The translations under genes and the position numbers were made by a program. Shown one piece after another: positions 1-12,036 of a stretch of 64,000 nt of DNA (its first letter is position 1; every line of letters starts with the position of its first letter). The stretch comes from Ceratopteris richardii. Taxonomy: Eukaryota; Streptophyta; Polypodiopsida; Polypodiales; Pteridaceae. The notes beneath the pieces were generated by a model. It was not told the origin of the DNA. It made no database searches and saw only the letters and a program-made list of their open reading frames with translations. The stretch lies in NCBI GenBank assembly GCA_020310875.1, contig CM035423.1:144454337-144518336 (forward strand), given 5' to 3'.

Positions 1-125
1 ACAATCACAATAGTACATATATGTTTCCTATACTATTGAGAGGACAAAATTCAAGGAACTTATATAAAACAATCTCAATAGATGTAGATTTGATATCCCT
101 ATACTACTGTGCGAGTAAGAATCGA
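1..125 (-). repeat. Inverted copy of the ~97-bp satellite region
   Basis: Read on the minus strand, this end of the window matches 13058-13180: both contain 'cgattcttactc', 'tagtatagg', 'tctattgagattgttt' and 'tattgtgattgt' in the same order. It is a diverged, inverted fragment of the satellite-bearing sequence found 13 kb away. No coding potential is seen. Confidence 0.7.
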
Positions 126-2284
126 TGCAGCAAGTCAAATTATTCATTGTAATTAGGGTTTTTTTTAATTTAATTAATCAAAGTATTCAAGTAAGAAACA
201 CTTTTGAAATTCAAAACATGTATATTTACGATGATTGAAAAAAACATCAATAACAATTACACAAATGCAAATCACACAAATAGAAGTTTCTAGTGCATTT
301 TTGAAAGGGATGTGCTTTGGGGCTCCTACATAGGTAAGTTTGAAATTCTTTTATCTTCTTCCCTGTGCACCTTTCTCCTTGAGTATGTCCTCTACTTCTC
401 AGTACATCACTTCTCAATGCTACGTAAGCTTCATGGCATCCTTCTATAGGCCTTGAAGCATTGCAAAATATATGTTCTCTATTATTCTTCATATCCCACT
501 TTATGAGGATAAATGGACAAAAGTTATTATCTTAAATGGACCATGGGTAGTGATGCAGCCATGATGATGGAAGTGCACACATGAGTTAAGTTTCTTCAAA
601 TGATCACGGAATAGCAAGATTATTGCCTTTCACATCCATAAAGCAAAATTACTATAAAAGAAGTTTTGATGCAACATTAGTACATGCACAATGAGCTTGT
701 CATGGAAGCCAACCATGATATAGGGTTAGAATATTCTCATAGGCCAAACTATGAGTTTGACTATAGTAACTATTTATTTTCTTTATTTAATATGATATTA
801 TTGGCTTAGAGACCAAATTTGTATACTTGATGTTTCTAAAGGTATTCTTATGCCTTCATTGAGTTTTCTTGAGAGAAATGTGTTTATCTTTTGTAGATAT
901 GTATCCTTCCTCATAGGAGGAGTGGCACACCCTTGAATGTATTATTGGGGTCATATATGTACTCCATGGCTATGTGGGTAATGTGGAATATGAAGGTATA
1001 GAGTTAGATCTAGCCTTGCAAAGAAAGGTATTTTCTTTTATGATCACTTTTATCAACTTGTGGATGAGGCTCACGAAGGGGTACATTTGGAAGCTCTCTC
1101 TACAAAATGAGCCGAGTGGAATGGTGTGGCCAATACCCAATAGCCTATAATGGAGGAAACCTAAAGCATGTTATACAGAGATATACAAGGATCACTACAT
1201 GCCACCATCTTCATAAAAGTTACTGAGATAGTTGTTTTCTTATTGTAGTTGTATTTGTGGATCTCTTAAGATATTTAATGTGAAGGCAACAAGGACATTG
1301 GTTGCTTGTAAGAATATGGATAGTGTTTTGTCCAAGGCACTGTTTTATAAGAGAGTTTATGAGAAACAACTCAATCAAGTCCATTGACAAATAGCTTTGG
1401 ATAAAATTTTGGTTAAGTACATGACTGCATCCCAGGTTTATATAATATCCTTTTAGTATGCTAAACAATGTTATATTGGTGATACACTTGTACCCATGGA
1501 CCAAGAGTTCTTAGGGCGTAGTGAACAATGAAGTTATTGACATTGAGGTGTTCCATAAGATAGGCTCTCTAATCGCGTTTTCACTCTATGGAAAGAAAAT
1601 ACATTTCATCAACTTTGATTGGACATACATGAAGAGTTCCCGCATGTGTAAGCAATAGTCTTCTTCTTTATGCATAAAGCAAAAAACTTGATGAAGAGGA
1701 TGGAGATGCAAACGAATGCCAAGAAACGTGAAGGCCATAGATTGTAGATAGCAAGACAAACTACATAGACTTGGAAATCATAAGTTCCTATGATCTCTTA
1801 ACAACCCTTCAATCTCTAACCCATCGACGAATCATTTCTTACTATTCCCATAGTTATCATTTAGATATTCATTATAATGTGGTGGATCTTGTAATTTTTT
1901 TTGTAATATACTCGATTCCTAAATTTTCTCAAAATATTTTTAAATCAAGTCTTGTGGAGACATTTGACACTTTTGTAAACTCCATGATTTGCAAAAGTCA
2001 GATCAGCTCATAGGCTCCTTATGAATTCCTCTCCTTTTGTCTATGCAAATTTTGTGACTTCATCTTTATTTAATTTTTGCATACATATATTATCTTGGTT
2101 TGGACTATCCAGTCCTTTGTTCGCATCATTAAAATGGATTCTTTTAGGAATGTGTGCATGACTCGGGTTTTCATGATAATACAATTGTGAGTGACTTGTA
2201 CCTATGAAATGTTTCAAGATTTCGAGCGCATTCACATGTGATCTTGAATATTTAATAGGGACCCATACATTTTCTCCTCCAAAT
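126..2284. other. Intergenic DNA, nothing recognised
   Basis: AT-rich sequence with only short open frames in several directions and no domain or motif I recognise. It ends at the left LTR of the small copia-type element. It may hold very old element debris, but I cannot assign it. Confidence 0.5.
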
Positions 2285-2558
2285 TGTAGAACTCTTAGCA
2301 ATGGCACAACAAAGATGGCTCCTAATGATGACGAAGAGGCAGAGAAAAGATGTAGAGAGATAGAGAATGTGATTCTCTTCCCATACGCACATATGAGATA
2401 AGATGAAAATGTGTGCCTTGCATTATGTGACCAAAAAGTTCTTTTTATACAACAATAAAGAGGTTTTCAGCCAATCAAATAGGAGATAAGGCTTCAGATG
2501 AGATTACCGTCTTATATGGAGAGGGTTCACACACACAAAATATAGCTCATAACTAACA
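2285..2558 (-). repeat. 3' LTR of the gag-only copia element
   Basis: 274 bp with TG...CA termini, about 90% identical by eye to 4800-5073. Being on the low-coordinate side of a minus-strand element, it is the 3' LTR. It abuts the minus-strand purine tract at 2561-2569. Confidence 0.85.
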
Positions 2559-2560
2559 AT

Positions 2561-2569
2561 CCCCCCCTT
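2561..2569 (-). promoter_or_regulatory. Polypurine tract of the gag-only copia element
   Basis: The minus strand reads AAGGGGGGG two bases before the 3' LTR, the expected place and composition for the plus-strand primer of reverse transcription. Confidence 0.75.
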
Positions 2570-2757
2570 GAGCTTGATTATACATGTAGCTCTCTGGGAA
2601 CTATCATTTCCTCACAATTAAACTAGGGTGGTGCAGAATATGTATTTCCTTCCCATATATAACGAAAGTGGTACAATATTTATATCCTTCCTTCAACAAA
2701 CTCATGGGCGGTACAAATCGTTCCCTATATATATGAGAATGGTACAAGGGGGATGTT

Positions 2758-2857
2758 TTACAACACATCATCATAGGTGAAGTTGACTTGAATTTCTTCT
2801 TCTTCATTTGTCTCCTCTGCCACATTGACATTGTTAGGCCTTTTGCTGAGAGCTCCT

Positions 2858-2898
<41 letters not shown>

Positions 2899-3512
2899 GA
2901 CGTTGTTGTTGCATAGACGACAATGCTTTGTAGCATGGTTGGGTTTACCACATATTTTGCAAGGGTTAATTAACTTGAAAGTAATCCTTTGACAAATGGT
3001 TTGTAGTAGGTTGTTTTTCAACACCTTACATAATATTCCACAATAATTTTATAACGAATACATGATGTGTAATCCTCTAGACTAGGAATAGGATCTTTTT
3101 CTTTTAGAACAGTTACAATTTGTCCAAATTCATCATGAGGCACGACTTTCAGTAGGACGGCTACTTGATCCTCGTTTTCAATAGGGCATTACACATAAGA
3201 TAATTGGGTGCATATACTCTTTAATTTGTTTACAAGAGTAGGTACAGTTTCCCCTTGAGACATGGTAGGAGAATAAAGGTGCATTTTAAGTGCTATTTTG
3301 GAGTTTCTAGAAATAACTCCAAAAATTTTCTCTAAAGTAATCCATGTTTGGTTTGCAGTAGTGCAATCATCTAAGAAGTGTACATAATTATCATCTAGAG
3401 AGGTAAGTAACATTCCAAGTGCTTTCTCATCTTTTTTAGAAAAATATGGTAGTGCTCTTCTATGTTCAAGTGTTTCATTTGGTGCTAATGGTTTTGTGAT
3501 AGACCACAACTA
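2758..3512 (-). pseudogene. gag: Broken copia gag (UBN2-type domain and zinc knuckle)
   Basis: Minus-strand gag remnant. The piece at 3509-3189 encodes a UBN2-like capsid segment (ALPYFSKKDEKALGMLLTSL, then TTANQTWITLEKIFG and LVNKLKSICTQL). An in-frame TAA follows at the SYV boundary near 3186, after which recognisable gag continues (HDEFGQIVTVLKEKDPIPSL). The piece at 3024-2758 holds a canonical CX2CX4HX4C knuckle, CKICGKPNHATKHC, followed by a poly-Asn run encoded by the GTT repeat. Gag packages element RNA into particles; with no pol behind it, this copy would have needed help even when intact. The zinc knuckle lies only about 0.4 kb from the 3' LTR, leaving no room for pol. Confidence 0.8.
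2858..2911. repeat. (GTT)n microsatellite inside gag
   Basis: About fourteen uninterrupted GTT units, a break (GAC), then three more. On the minus strand this is AAC, read as poly-Asn just after the zinc knuckle, so it expanded within the gag reading frame. Confidence 0.9.
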
Positions 3513-4785
3513 TTTAGTCATGAGATGACCCTTCAGTTTTGTTTGTCATGTATGGAAACCTTGCCCATTAAATTTATCTAGAGGTTTTGAAGTCATCATG
3601 GAGAGGTCTTACCAAAGTGACTCACTTTGGTAGTGTCTAACTCTTTACAAGAAGCTTTTGTTTGGTGAGTTTATTGTGATGGGAGGTCATACCACACCAA
3701 AATGAAGCTATAGTAGAAGTCAATTGTGAAAAACCCCAAGTAGTTGATGCTTGCCTTTATATCAGTAATATGAGTAGTAAAAAAGAATACATTGTATGGA
3801 TAACAAAGGTGCTGAAAGTCCCTTGAAGTCGAGGGTAGTAAAGTATGTACTTTTTTTGGTGAGTAAGCTTGTAGTATAGTTTCAAAGTTACTCCTTAAAA
3901 CAGAATTTGATGTGTTGAATCAGGGCTCGTGAATGTGGAAAGGTGAAGAAGAAAGCTACTTTAATAACATGGTCAGTACTAGGATAGTTGATAAACCCCC
4001 TAATACGTCCTAATGTGAGGCTTAAATATGTAAAGTTTATGTACTGAAATAGTATCTACATGAAACACAGGAAGTTAAGACAGTTTTTCCTACATACAAT
4101 ACAAGTCTTGCCTCTATTCATCCGAGCAGAGCATGTGAATTAATGGTGAACATCTACGCTTGCACATATACGTAAGACAATTTTCTGCCAAGATTTGTAC
4201 ATTCCTACCTCACAAAAAAATAGATTTCATGGAGCTTTTGGTTGAAAAATGATGGGAGATGTGCAAAACCAAAAATTATATGCCTTTGGATTTTCCTTGT
4301 CCTACACTTTGCTCAAGTAGAAACAACATGTCGTTTGCAAAATCGGACAATGCACACAGTAGAGACTGATCTGTGGTTGAAGTTGTGCGAGCCAATCTAT
4401 TGAGGAGCCTCCTCTGGAGCCTCTGAAATTCTATGCAACCTCCTTTACGCAAGCCTGAGTATATTGAATATTGTATTGAGAAGGGAGATGATAGAGGCAC
4501 AAGTTGCATCATATTCAGCTTCTTATCGACAAGTCCAACTTGCTTCTGAACAATGGCATCTCTAGTAATTCTCCTTGCAACTCTCCTTGGGTCCGTGTGT
4601 AGCTTGCTATGCCTCCGCTACATCATCCATGGACCAATATATGTACGATAAAGATGATGAAAGTGGCACAACTTTTATCCTGCTCTAAGGTGGAGAATAG
4701 GTACGCCAGTAAGGGACATGATGTCTTTGGCTTGCTATAATGAGCACGATGTATCCAACTTGAAGTAGATAGAGGAGATAATGAA

Positions 4786-4797
4786 GCTCTGACACCA
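4786..4797 (-). promoter_or_regulatory. tRNA-iMet primer binding site
   Basis: The minus strand reads TGGTGTCAGAGC, one mismatch from the usual plant copia site TGGTATCAGAGC. It lies two bases inside the LTR at 4800-5073, which fixes the element's orientation as minus. Confidence 0.85.
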
Positions 4798-4799
4798 CA

Positions 4800-5073
4800 T
4801 GTAGAACTCTTAGCAGTGGTGCAACAGAGGTGGCTCCTGATGATGACGAAGAGGCTGACAAAAGATGTAGAGAGATAGAGAATGTGATTCTCTTCTCGTA
4901 TGCACAAATGAGATCAGATGAAAATGTGTACCTTGCATTATGTGACCAAAAAGGTCTTTTTATACAACAATAAAGAGGCTTTTCACCAATCACATAGGAG
5001 ATAAGGCTTTAGATGAGACTACCTTCTTATATGGAGAGGGTTGACACACAAGAAATAAAGCTCATAGCTAACA
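4800..5073 (-). repeat. 5' LTR of the gag-only copia element
   Basis: 274 bp, TG...CA bounded, the partner of 2285-2558. On the minus strand it is followed by the primer binding site and then about 1.3 kb of leader before gag. Confidence 0.85.
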
Positions 5074-8000
5074 CAAAATTCATTTAACATTTCTACTATC
5101 AATCATATCCCTTGTGCCAAACTACCCATGCAATGACTTGTTCACTTGTCCCCTCAAGCACAAGTGATTTAATGTAGGTCATTGTGATCAAAATAAATTA
5201 GGCTATTTATAATTAGTTATCGATCTTACTTGTTCAACAAGTAATGGATCATCAATTGCACCTTTTCATAATCCGAGTGCTCCTCTTGCACCAGCTCATG
5301 GAAGTTGATAAGCAGTAGGAGTCTTGGATGCTCCTTTGTGAGACTTTGTTACATAACAGAAGACTTTGTTACAGAACAGAAGACAAGCACTAGTCTAGAA
5401 ATGTGTCATATATGCCTCAAGCTTGTTGGATATTGAAAGAAAAAACTTCAAAAGCTTGATAAAAGATGAAGTAACGAAGATCCAACATAACCCACCTGAT
5501 TGCACCCTAGTGCTCAACCTATGCATATAGATAAGAATATACATATGAGCTTCTTTCTCGCATTTTGAAATCTTTCCCAAAACTTATCTAGCCCACCCCG
5601 ATCGACCACAGTGCTCAGCCTATGCATGTAGATAGGAAAGTAATTATATGATCTTCCTAGTCATATGTCTTTCTAATGGGGGACACCCACAAGCCCTTAC
5701 TTGAATCTAAACATCTTGTCACCTAATATATTAGTGGATAATTTTTTGCAAAAATCGGTTAGTCATTTCAATCTCTTGAATGCAAATTGCTTTATTTTTA
5801 GTGAAAAATATAATCTATTTATAATTTCAAATATGTTCGAGCATCATTTCCTAACAAAGATACAAAATAATAGAAATGGAAGCTTGCATATCCCACAATC
5901 ATTCATGATCTTGCTTCGCATTGGATTATCTCTATATGATCTTGAACCAAATAGAGTTTTACAACATGTGGTAGAAAGTACATGAAAAAAAAACCATACA
6001 CAATCACAATATGCATAGACAATGGAAAATCTATTTATAGCATCTACTTAACATAATATAACAGAAAACGAAAGGAAACAATGCCATGCACAATCACATT
6101 ATGTCTGTATTCAATGGACTCAAAAGAATTTTTACCAACTATTCAAGGATCTCCATTACAGAGAACAAAATCTTTTCAGTGGCCTTTGAAGGAATACATG
6201 CTTGAAAGGTATGGCATGAGAACATCTTCAAGGTAATGATATTGTGGATCTCTATTAAGACCTTGTATCTTTTAGGTACAACAAATAGAATTCTACTTTC
6301 CCTTTTGTAGAACTTTATCCAAGAAGATATTTTCATCAGAATTTATAAATAATGGAATATTTTTAAATGCTTTTACATACATCTCCAAGTTCCAAGAGTA
6401 GTCATAGTTGTGTCAATCCAAAATAAACCGGAGGAATGAACAATCTATAACAATCACTCGAATTATCTTTATAACTCTTTCCGGGTCTTTAGATGTCATT
6501 GTGGACCACATTGGTACCTTAAAGTGTGAAAAAACAAATAAAAGAGAATATTTAAGGTTAGATTGCAACAATATATATTTCCTTGCATAATAATAATGGC
6601 ACATTGGGATGGGATGGAAAGGCAATGGGTGTGTCCATAAAAGTAGCCCATTTACACATAAACATTATATAAGGCCCATAAGTAGAGAACAAAAAACAAC
6701 ACTGTCTAAGATCATCAACAACTCATAGAGCTTGATAGCTTCACATAGGCTTCTAGAACTAAATAGACTCAAAATAAACAAATGGGTTTTCCTTATCAAA
6801 TTCTATTACACTTAGCTTGGATTCATATAGCCTCGTGAGATACGGTATAAGCTTATCTTCAAAAAAGCTATCTGCTTAAATACCCTCATACTTTGCAACA
6901 CACAAGTATGTGTTTGGACCATTACATATGCACTTCTTTACATTATCATCAATCAGTACGATGTTATTATGATCCTACTCTTCTTGTAGCATTATGAAAG
7001 GGTTATTATGATCATACTCTTGTAGAATTATGAAAGGGCTGGTATACAACAGTACCCAAGGCTTTGTATTACTCGGGTCTTTGATAGCTTTCTTGTGAAT
7101 CAACAAAGTTAAATGACAATTCATGAATATCGTAATCATCTTTGAACCTCTCAAGCACATGATTTAAAATTCTAGAGATCATGGATTATCATATGGTGAG
7201 TTTAAAGTGCTTCAAGGAAAATTCAAGGAAATTCCTAAGGTAAGCCCATATAATAAAGTTCATGGGCCCATCCTTAGAGAAAGTTCCATGCTTTAAAAGA
7301 AATTCATTCATGTCCAAAATGATTAACCTCTAATTATCCACAAAAATGAGTAAACAACACTTATAGAAACAGGTTGGAATTTCAATAATAGAAGAAACCC
7401 CCACCTCTTTTGTATTTGGTGAATGTTGTAAATCTTGACTCCCTTTTGTAGTGTGTTGTTTATTCTATTCCTACTACCTTGTAGTTTCATCTTCTTACTC
7501 TTGTCTCTATTTATATTCTTCATATAATACTTTTTGTGAGAAAGAAATCATTTTTAGGATCAAAAATCTCCTAAAAGAACCTATATCTTTATTTCTGTAA
7601 GTTGAAGTCTCAATGGATCTTTGGAGAAGTATAAGAAAAGTTCATCCATGGGACCCAACACAATATAAATGTCAATATAAAATCATGATCTTTTAATTGC
7701 AATTGAGTGCATAAAATTGAAATCAAAAGTTAGATACATTTGAGTGACCCTTAAAATACCTTGACAACATATAATAAATATCGAAGATTACACAAAAACT
7801 ACAAGAATAATTATCGTACTAGGGTGCCACCAATATCCATGTGAATTTTTCATTTGTAAGGTCTTTCTATCTGAATTTCTTAGAAGTAAACATCATTAAT
7901 ATCTTTATGAATCGTAGAAAAAATTATATTCTGATTTACAAAGAATTTATGATTTCAAGAGAGACATTAATGTGAAGGAGTGTAAAATATTGTACATTTC

Positions 8001-8433
8001 TATCTCTAAATGCATATTGGTAACTGAGTTGAATAGGTTGAACTTTATTTGATGGAAGTCGATTACTATTAGACTCCAATGTGACCTTCGCTATTAGACT
8101 CCAATGATCATGATTGTGACCTTCGCTAGATTAAGAAATTTTAGAAAATTGTCATATAGAGCATCAATATCCTTGAGATCAAAATAAGGCCTCTTTTGAA
8201 TCTCGATAGTGACTGCTTAATAAAATTATGTGATTCTAATATTCCTTCCTCATTCGTCTCTTCCGTGTCTGTTTGATCATTAGTGCTCCATTTCAACTTT
8301 GCTGCCACACTCATTTACTGTAATATATATTTTGTGCAACTTCTAATGGTGATTTTTCTTTAGGTTGCCTAATAGATCGTATGAGAAAAACCTCTACCAT
8401 CTTTGCATCTACAAAATTTTCTGATGGCGGAAG
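5074..8433. other. Non-coding mosaic, nothing recognised
   Basis: Short frames only. The stretch 5690-6155 is partly copied at 10190-10350. Small local duplications occur: 'tgctcaacctatgcatatagata' near 5512 and again near 5613; 'ttattatgatc..actctt' near 6966 and 7008; 'tattagactccaatg' near 8068 and 8092. I see no gene, RNA gene or complete element. Confidence 0.5.
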
Positions 8434-9348
8434 CAATTTATCATACTTCTATCGTAATCCTTTCAAAGTTTCCGTGTCCTTTGGCATGATAGTCCATGTG
8501 CTAGTATGAGCCACAAGGATCACCAAATTATTGAAGATATTAATTATGAAATCCTCTGTAGCTTGTTGGATGCATAAAAGTGTAATGCTCTTCCATTGAT
8601 ATATCATTCCCCAATCCATGAAAATCTACCAACAAAGCCTTTGGAAAGGAAGTTTTTGTATGCAAAGCTCTGGTGACTTTTTTGTAGCCCTACTCTCATA
8701 AAATCTTCAATTTTGGATTCATCCTCCTAGCTCTACTCTACTTTCTTATATGTTGTTGTCTACCTTTTGTTTTGACCTTTGCCTCGATGCTACATTGGAT
8801 ACTCTAGGGACTTGAACCACCTTTCTTGCAGTCAATTTTGTTCGTGCCAAAGGGAATCATAGTGTAAAATGTTCTTTATGAAGGAACATTTGAAATTACA
8901 AAATAGGAAAGAACAAGTTTTACTTCCCTGTAATGTCCAAAGAACTGTGCGCTTTGATGCACAGAATATTACTTAAGCATCCTCGAATGCATCAAAGCTC
9001 ATTCGAAATATCAAAAGCATATTTTCCTCTATTCCATAATCGCTTATGTAAAAGGAGTCCTTGTCCATTGAGGAAAATGAAACCAAAAATGGCATAAAAA
9101 AAGGACACACCTTATACATGAACAAAAAGAGAAGGATCATCAGACGCTTAGATTGTCTCTTGATGATTGTCTCTTGATGCAGAGCATTTGTAGATCAGTC
9201 AAGCATGGTGTAGATATATCCCCCTGTCTCTATGTCTCTGTGGAGATATATCCCCCTGTCTCTATGTCTCTCTCCGGCCTCTGCATATCTTTCGTCTATC
9301 TCCTTTAGAGCATCTCTCCTAATTTTCTCTTATCGCTTTTATATAGGA

Positions 9349-9379
<31 letters not shown>

Positions 9380-9410
9380 TTCTCTCTCTCTCTTTCTCTC
9401 TCTCTCTCAT
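8434..9410. repeat. ~1-kb dispersed direct repeat, copy 1
   Basis: Runs from 'caatttatcatacttctat' to a CT-rich microsatellite and is matched along its length by 11001-12034. Shared blocks include 'ggcatgatagtccatgtgct', 'aaagcctttggaaaggaagt' and 'gcgctttgatgcacagaata'. No protein is recognised. Both copies lie in the same orientation 1.6 kb apart, which would suit old LTRs, but I cannot see clear TG/CA ends or a primer site. Confidence 0.75.
9350..9410. repeat. (CT)n microsatellite
   Basis: CT units broken by single T insertions every 12-14 bases, closing direct repeat copy 1. The partner copy ends in a longer, purer CT run. Confidence 0.9.
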
Positions 9411-9414
9411 AAAA

Positions 9415-9720
9415 CAAATATAGCGGAGGGAAACACATTTTCAATTGCAGGTTCACCAAATTGCCTATTGCATAACGAATATGCAAATGCAGCACTCTAT
9501 GATGGAAGGAAGTTTGAGTGATGAAAAGGAGCATTTTGAAGGTAAGACAAATTCGTCATTGAATTTACTCTATCGGCAAAAAAATAAGGTATTCCCAATT
9601 CACTTTGAAGAGCATATCAAAAATTTCCTCTTTCCCTTCATGATATGAATCAGAGTTTTTTTGGTACACCTATCAATAACAATAATATATATGTTTGCAT
9701 TGGCAGTTGCAAGGAACCTT
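9415..9720. repeat. Dispersed repeat shared with 34605-34910
   Basis: Both places contain 'ggagggaaac', 'ttaattgcaggttc'-like sequence, 'gaagtttgagtgatgaaaag', 'ttcactttgaagag' and 'ttcccttca.gatatga' in the same order. It is followed here, but not at 34.9 kb, by the copia RNase H remnant. Non-coding as far as I can tell. Confidence 0.75.
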
Positions 9721-9904
9721 GTGTTCCATGCTTGGCACTAAGCATATGGAGGTGCACTATCATTATGTTAGGAGAGTTTCTGTGTTGGAGAGATCAACTT
9801 GGCAATGCAGGAGAACATTGCAGACCTTTTCGCGAAGGCTCTCCTTAGGGAGAAGTTTCAAGCTTTCCGTAAAGCTTTGGACTTACTTCCTTTTGTGGAT
9901 TGAT
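9705..9904 (+). pseudogene. Copia RNase H C-terminal remnant
   Basis: One frame reads GTKHMEVHYHYVRR, the typical motif near the end of copia RNase H. After a frameshift another frame reads NIADLFAKALLREKFQAF and ends at a TGA around 9902, matching the usual copia C-terminus. The rest of the element is missing. This is a short plus-strand scrap joined to unrelated repeat sequence. Confidence 0.8.
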
Positions 9905-10189
9905 TCCACATAGCTTGGCATTTCCTTATACATGAGTGCCACCTCCTTGTTTACCACATCACTCCCAGGGCGATTTGTTGACATATTTTGGTAGTGACAT
10001 GTGTGAACACACTAGGACCATTGGGGCACTTTTTCCCCTCTTTAGGATGTTTTTTCCCCCTGGCTTGTATATATGCCTATACCCCTAACCGGTCACTTAT
10101 CTTTGTACATTTTAGAGGTAATACATTCAATATTGTGTTTTGTGCTCGAAGATTCTTCTTCTTCCTTATGTTGTTTGCATGCTTCCCCA

Positions 10190-10350
10190 GACCTCAAACT
10201 CCAAGACGGGACACCCATAAGTCCTTAGTTGAATCTAAACATTTTGTCGGATAATTTTTTGCAAAAATTGGTTCATTTCAATCTCTTGCACAATCACATT
10301 ATGTATGTATTCAATAGACTCAAAAGATTTTTCACTAATTATTCAAGGAT
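10190..10350. repeat. Shortened copy of 5690-6155
   Basis: 10217-10288 matches 5699-5782 ('ttgaatctaaacat', 'ggataattttttgcaaaaat') and 10289-10350 matches 6095-6155 ('cacaatcacattatgt', 'ttcaaggatct'). The intervening ~310 bp are absent here, so one copy has an internal deletion or the other an insertion. It runs straight into the LINE fragment. Confidence 0.7.
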
Positions 10351-10352
10351 CT

Positions 10353-10950
10353 ATCAACCACTCTAAGGCTGCTTTCAGAGCGATTGTCAGGATCCAACCT
10401 AACCTTCTCTTTGATCATGGCTATCAACTCATTCCTTAGGGCCACGTTTTTCGGCTTCTTGGGATTCCCTTGGCTTTTGGTATGTCGATGGAGCATCAAT
10501 GGAACTAGGTCCTGGCCAGACTTGAAAGCAAGCTAAACTATTGGAGAGGTATGCAAATCAATCTCGCTGGTCCCGCAATTGTTATCAACGTGTTCCTCAT
10601 TTTTTCTACCATTCACTTCCTCTCTTGCTGGAGAACAAAAGCGCAAGAGTTGTCCAAACTGGAAAGAATTTGCAGAAACTTCCTTTGGACAGGCGACGAC
10701 AATCGGAGGGGAGTGCCCAAAATCAAGTGTTCCATCTACTCCATCCAAAGAGATAGTGGGGGCCTTGGCATTCGGGACATCGGGTGCATGGCTAACAAAC
10801 TTGCGGTAAATTGGATGATTAAGGCATGGTGCAATGGGGAGACCTCGTGGGCCAAGTTGATCTTCAGAAACAAGAATGTGTTGACTTTAGTGGGATTCCC
10901 AAATTGGAAGAATCTTGACATTCTTACTCTCTTGTTTTCCTATCCTTGAG
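10353..10950 (+). pseudogene. LINE ORF2 fragment (post-RT segment)
   Basis: Homologous to 37945-38490 of the large LINE. The readable piece encodes MQINLAGPAIVINVFLIFST, then TKAQELSKLERICRNFLWTG, KIKCSIYSIQRDSGGLGIRD and NKLAVNWMIKAWCNGETSWA, which is the region between RT and the zinc-binding tail in plant L1-type LINEs. Both ends are truncated: the left side abuts the short repeat copy, the right side ends shortly before direct repeat copy 2. No endonuclease or YADD region is present, so it cannot be active. Confidence 0.85.
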
Positions 10951-11000
10951 ATCAAGGGAAAAATCTAACTTCCTATCCTCTATCGTACTTCTATCGTAAT

Positions 11001-11968
11001 CAATTTATCATACTTCTATCCTAATCCTTTCAAATTTTCCATGTCCTTTGGCATGATAGTCCATGTGCTAGTATAAGCCACAAGGATCACCAAATTATTG
11101 AAGATATTAGTTATGAAATCCTCTGTAGCTTGTTGCATGCATAAAAGTGTAATCCTCTTCCATTGATATATCATTCCCCAATCCATGCAAATCTACCAAC
11201 AAAGCCTTTGGAAAGGAAGTTTTTGTATGCAAAGCTCTGGTGACTTTTCTGTAGCCCTACTCTTACAAAATCTTCAATTTTGGATTTATCCTCCTAGCTC
11301 TACTCTACTTTCTTATATGTTGTTGTCTACCTTTTGTATTGGTTTGCCTCGATGCTACATTGGATACTCTAGGGACTTGAACAACCTTTCTTGGAGTCGA
11401 TTTTGTTCGTGCCAAAGGGAATCATAGTGTAAAATGTTTTTTTATGAAGGAACATGTGAAATTAAAAAATAGGAAAGAACAAGTTTTACTTCCCTGTGAT
11501 GTCCAAAGAAGTGTGCGCTTTGATGCACAGAATATTACTAAAGGATCCTCGAAATATTGACAAGTATTGTTTGAAAAGCATATTTTCCTCTATTCCATAA
11601 TCGCTTATGTAAAAGAAGTCCTTGTACATTATGGAAAATGAAACCAAAAATGGCATAAAAAGGAACCCACCTCATATATGAACAAAAAGAGCAGGACAAG
11701 ACACTTAGCTTGTCTCTTCATATAGAGCATTTGTAGATGAGTCAAGCATGGTATCTCTTTACCGTCTTCTCTATGGAGATATATCCCCCTCTCTCTCTTT
11801 GTCTCTCTCCCTCTCCATATCTATCGTTTGTCTCCTTTAAAACATCGCTCTCTCTCTCTCTAAGTTTCTCTTATCGCTTTTATATAGGATCTCTCTTTTC
11901 TCTCTCTTTGTCTCTCTCTTTGTGTCTATCTATGTATCTCTCTCTGTATTTTTCCTATCGTTTTGATA

Positions 11969-12034
<66 letters not shown>
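11001..12034. repeat. ~1-kb dispersed direct repeat, copy 2
   Basis: Partner of 8434-9410, in the same orientation and similar along nearly the whole length, ending in the (CT)n tract. About 15 bp upstream a short stretch ('cttctatcgtaat') is additionally duplicated. No protein is recognised. Confidence 0.75.
11850..12034. repeat. (CT)n microsatellite
   Basis: CT-rich region ending in a pure (TC)n run of roughly 33 units at about 11968-12033. The open frames here are serine/leucine repeats created by the microsatellite, not genes. Confidence 0.95.

Positions 12035-12036
<2 letters not shown>

Larger units (their letters stand above)
2285..5073 (-). mobile_element. Non-autonomous copia-type LTR element carrying only gag
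   Basis: A 2.79-kb element read on the minus strand. Two 274-bp LTRs (2285-2558 and 4800-5073) both start TGTAGAACTC and end CTAACA. Next to the right LTR is a minus-strand primer site one mismatch from the plant tRNA-iMet site, and next to the left LTR is a purine tract with seven G. Flanks are CAAAT on the left and CAAAA on the right, a near-perfect 5-bp target duplication. The interior encodes only a broken copia gag; no protease, integrase, RT or RNase H was found. This matches the class of gag-only terminal-repeat elements that depend on pol from relatives. The LTRs differ at roughly 27 of 274 positions, so the insertion is old. Confidence 0.85.

Noticed and set aside
9319-9534. Minus-strand frame of Glu-Arg repeats
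   Set aside because: Product of the CT microsatellite.
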